Source: Novosphingobium sp.
GTDB lineage: Bacteria > Pseudomonadota > Alphaproteobacteria > Sphingomonadales > Sphingomonadaceae
Assembly (NCBI GenBank): GCA_027490345.1
Contig: JAIXYF010000190.1
Coordinates: 1 to 8,459 of the forward strand
Length of the DNA stretch: 8,459 nt
Direction of reading: 5' to 3'
Positions within the stretch are counted from its first letter, which is position 1. Each line of letters begins with the position of its first letter. The notes under the pieces were generated by a model. That model saw only the letters and a list, made by a program, of their open reading frames with translations. It had not been told where the DNA came from and made no database searches. The position numbers and the translations under genes were made by a program. Below are positions 7,446 through 8,459 of this stretch, piece after piece.

Positions 7446-7472
7446 AGGCGGGGGAGGCGGCGCAGTAAATCA

Positions 7473-7496
7473 GCAAAGCTGGTGGACGAAGCTTGC
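7473..7496. repeat. Imperfect inverted repeat between the divergent genes
   Basis: GCAAAGCT (7473-7480) faces AGCTTGC (7490-7496) across 9 bases, with one bulged A. It lies in the 87-bp gap between argJ and the small exported-protein gene, where promoters for both directions must sit. It could be an operator, but it is short and AT-rich arms like this can arise by chance. I see no convincing promoter pair in this gap. Confidence 0.35.
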
Positions 7497-7519
7497 GCGA
7501 TTCCCTATCTGGGCAGGCA

Positions 7520-7807
7520 ATGACCCGGCACTTCTTCGCTCTTCTGGCCCTGCTTACCGGCCTTGCTGCACTCGGCAGCCCGGCCCAAGCTTCTATGGCG
7601 TCGTCGCTGGCCGAAGCGTTGGCATGCAATTCCAGCATCGCCGCCGCCGCCGGGGAAGAGACTTCGGGCAGCGAAAGTGTCGCCGCGCAACCAGCGCCCG
7701 CCACCTTGCGTGCCACCCGCGAAGTCGCAAAGCCCGAACGCCGCCCGGCTGTGCCGGAAGCGCTGCGTCTGCCGGTGCTGATGGGGATCGAACGCGCCCA
7801 TAAATAG
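7520..7807 (+). CDS. Small exported protein of unknown function, upstream of secA
   Basis: I do not recognise a family. The 95-residue product starts with a clear signal peptide: TRH, a hydrophobic core FFALLALLTGLAALG, then SPAQA with cleavage expected after residue 24. The mature part is about 71 residues, Ala-, Pro- and Glu-rich, probably disordered in the middle, with one Cys (36) and a basic C-terminus ending PVLMGIERAHK. The ATG at 7520 is chosen because it gives a compact signal peptide, although its Shine-Dalgarno is poor. A TTG at 7493, nine codons earlier with GGTGGA before it, is an alternative. It is on the same strand as secA and ends 124 bp before it, so the two may share a transcript. 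An exported small protein just before secA recalls SecM, the leader that adjusts SecA synthesis in gammaproteobacteria, but the known arrest motif is absent. The signal peptide makes a real gene likely; function is open. Confidence 0.72.
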   Translation: MTRHFFALLALLTGLAALGSPAQASMASSLAEALACNSSIAAAAGEETSGSESVAAQPAPATLRATREVAKPERRPAVPEALRLPVLMGIERAHK

Positions 7808-7814
7808 GCGCGTT
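7791..7814 (+). promoter_or_regulatory. Perfect 8-bp hairpin straddling the stop codon of the small gene
   Basis: AACGCGCC (7791-7798) and GGCGCGTT (7807-7814) pair perfectly around the 8-nt loop CATAAATA. The left arm encodes the last residues of the small protein, and its TAG stop (7805-7807) ends at the first base of the right arm. The bases that follow (ATCTCATCCATCTTCC) are pyrimidine-rich but not a T run, so it is only a possible weak terminator or attenuator. A ribosome finishing the small gene would melt it. Confidence 0.72.
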
Positions 7815-7883
7815 ATCTCATCCATCTTCCCGAGTTATTCCGGCACAGCGCCTTGCCGCGTGCCGTATCCCCCGCACAGATTC

Positions 7884-7905
7884 CGGCCCCGCCATGCACG
7901 GGCCG
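7884..7905 (+). promoter_or_regulatory. Hairpin in the secA leader
   Basis: CGGCCC (7884-7889) pairs with GGGCCG (7900-7905) around a 10-nt loop. The stem can be extended by TT/AA beyond a single bulged C. It ends nine bases before the AAAGG that probably serves secA and 26 bases before the ATG. No T run follows. The rest of the 124-bp leader (7808-7931) shows no convincing promoter. Confidence 0.5.
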
Positions 7906-7914
7906 AACAGGTTC

Positions 7915-7919
7915 AAAGG
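7915..7919 (+). promoter_or_regulatory. Probable ribosome-binding site of secA
   Basis: AAAGG lies 12 bases before the ATG at 7932. The spacing is long and the match partial, so initiation may be modest. No better purine-rich site lies between it and the start. Confidence 0.5.
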
Positions 7920-7931
7920 CACGTTCAACCC

Positions 7932-8459
7932 ATGCTCAACACCATCATCAAGTCGGTCTTCGGTTCGGCCAATGATCGCTACGTCAAATCGATGCGCAAG
8001 ATCGTGGCGCAGATCAACGCGCTCGAGCCCGATCTGCAGGCGCTCTCGGACGACGAACTCAAGGGCCAGACGGCCAAGCTGCGCGCACTGGTGGATAATG
8101 GCGCCAAGCTGGACGATCTCCTGCCCGAAGCCTTCGCCACGGTGCGCGAGGCATCGGTGCGCGTGTTCGGGATGCGCCATTTCGATGTGCAGCTGATCGG
8201 CGGCCTTGTGCTCCACCGCGGCGAGATTGCCGAAATGCGCACCGGCGAGGGCAAGACCCTGATGGCGACGCTCGCGGTCTATCTCAACGCGATCGAGGGC
8301 AAGGGCGTCCACGTCGTCACCGTCAACGATTACCTCGCCCGGCGCGATGCGGCCGAGATGGGGAAGCTCTATAACTGGCTCGGCCTCAGCGTCGGGGTGA
8401 TTGTCCCGGGGATGCCCGAGGAGACCAAGCGCGACGCCTATTTCTCGGACATCACCTAC
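7932..8459 (+). CDS. secA: Preprotein translocase ATPase SecA, 3'-truncated by the window edge
   Basis: SecA is the cytosolic and membrane-bound motor that pushes unfolded preproteins through SecYEG. Only the first 176 codons are present, of about 900 in the family, and the frame is open to the last base. The N-terminus LNTIIKSVFGSANDRYVK is the normal SecA opening helix and fixes the ATG at 7932. Visible motifs are the Q-motif region MRHFDVQLIGG (81-91, Gln87), Walker A MRTGEGKT (102-109), VHVVTVNDYLARRDA (126-140) and the start of the segment leading to DITY (173-176). Walker B, the preprotein-crosslinking domain and the C-terminal zinc-binding tail lie beyond the edge. It follows a small exported-protein gene on the same strand, with a 124-bp leader containing hairpins, and is divergent from argJ. 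Confidence 0.97.
   Translation, partial: MLNTIIKSVFGSANDRYVKSMRKIVAQINALEPDLQALSDDELKGQTAKLRALVDNGAKLDDLLPEAFATVREASVRVFGMRHFDVQLIGGLVLHRGEIAEMRTGEGKTLMATLAVYLNAIEGKGVHVVTVNDYLARRDAAEMGKLYNWLGLSVGVIVPGMPEETKRDAYFSDITY

Overview
This window looks like a piece of an alphaproteobacterial chromosome, most likely Sphingomonadales (Erythrobacter- or Sphingomonas-like). The reasons are the high GC content, the dense packing of housekeeping genes, an AddA of the alphaproteobacterial type followed directly by thioredoxin, and argJ placed close to secA. The taxonomic call is inference; no rRNA or other marker is present. I see no tRNA, rRNA, insertion sequence, prophage or CRISPR array.

Layout from left to right. 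(1) The 3' part of addA, a double-strand-break repair helicase/nuclease, fills about the first 3.3 kb and runs in from outside the window. (2) trxA, a small cytoplasmic thioredoxin, follows after 66 bp. (3) A strong inverted repeat lies between trxA and an exported M28-family metallopeptidase of the carboxypeptidase Q type. (4) Eight bases after the peptidase stop, a convergent two-gene unit begins on the minus strand. Its order of transcription is argJ (arginine biosynthesis) and then an inositol-monophosphatase-family phosphatase, joined by a 4-base GTGA stop/start overlap. (5) Divergent from argJ is a small gene for a 95-residue protein with a signal peptide and no recognised family. It is followed by (6) the first 176 codons of secA, the preprotein translocase ATPase, which is cut by the right edge.

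How they work together: AddA (with AddB, not seen here) processes broken DNA ends, TrxA keeps cytosolic thiols reduced, and ArgJ recycles the acetyl group in ornithine synthesis. SecA drives export through SecYEG, the route both signal-peptide proteins in the window would use.

The part most worth a second look is the secA leader. A small exported protein ends 124 bp before secA, and a perfect 8-bp GC-rich hairpin straddles its stop codon. A second hairpin lies between that stop and the secA start. This resembles the secM-secA arrangement of gammaproteobacteria, but the canonical SecM arrest sequence is absent, so the analogy is a hypothesis. The second notable site is a 14-bp hairpin whose right arm includes part of the peptidase ribosome-binding site and which overlaps a possible promoter.
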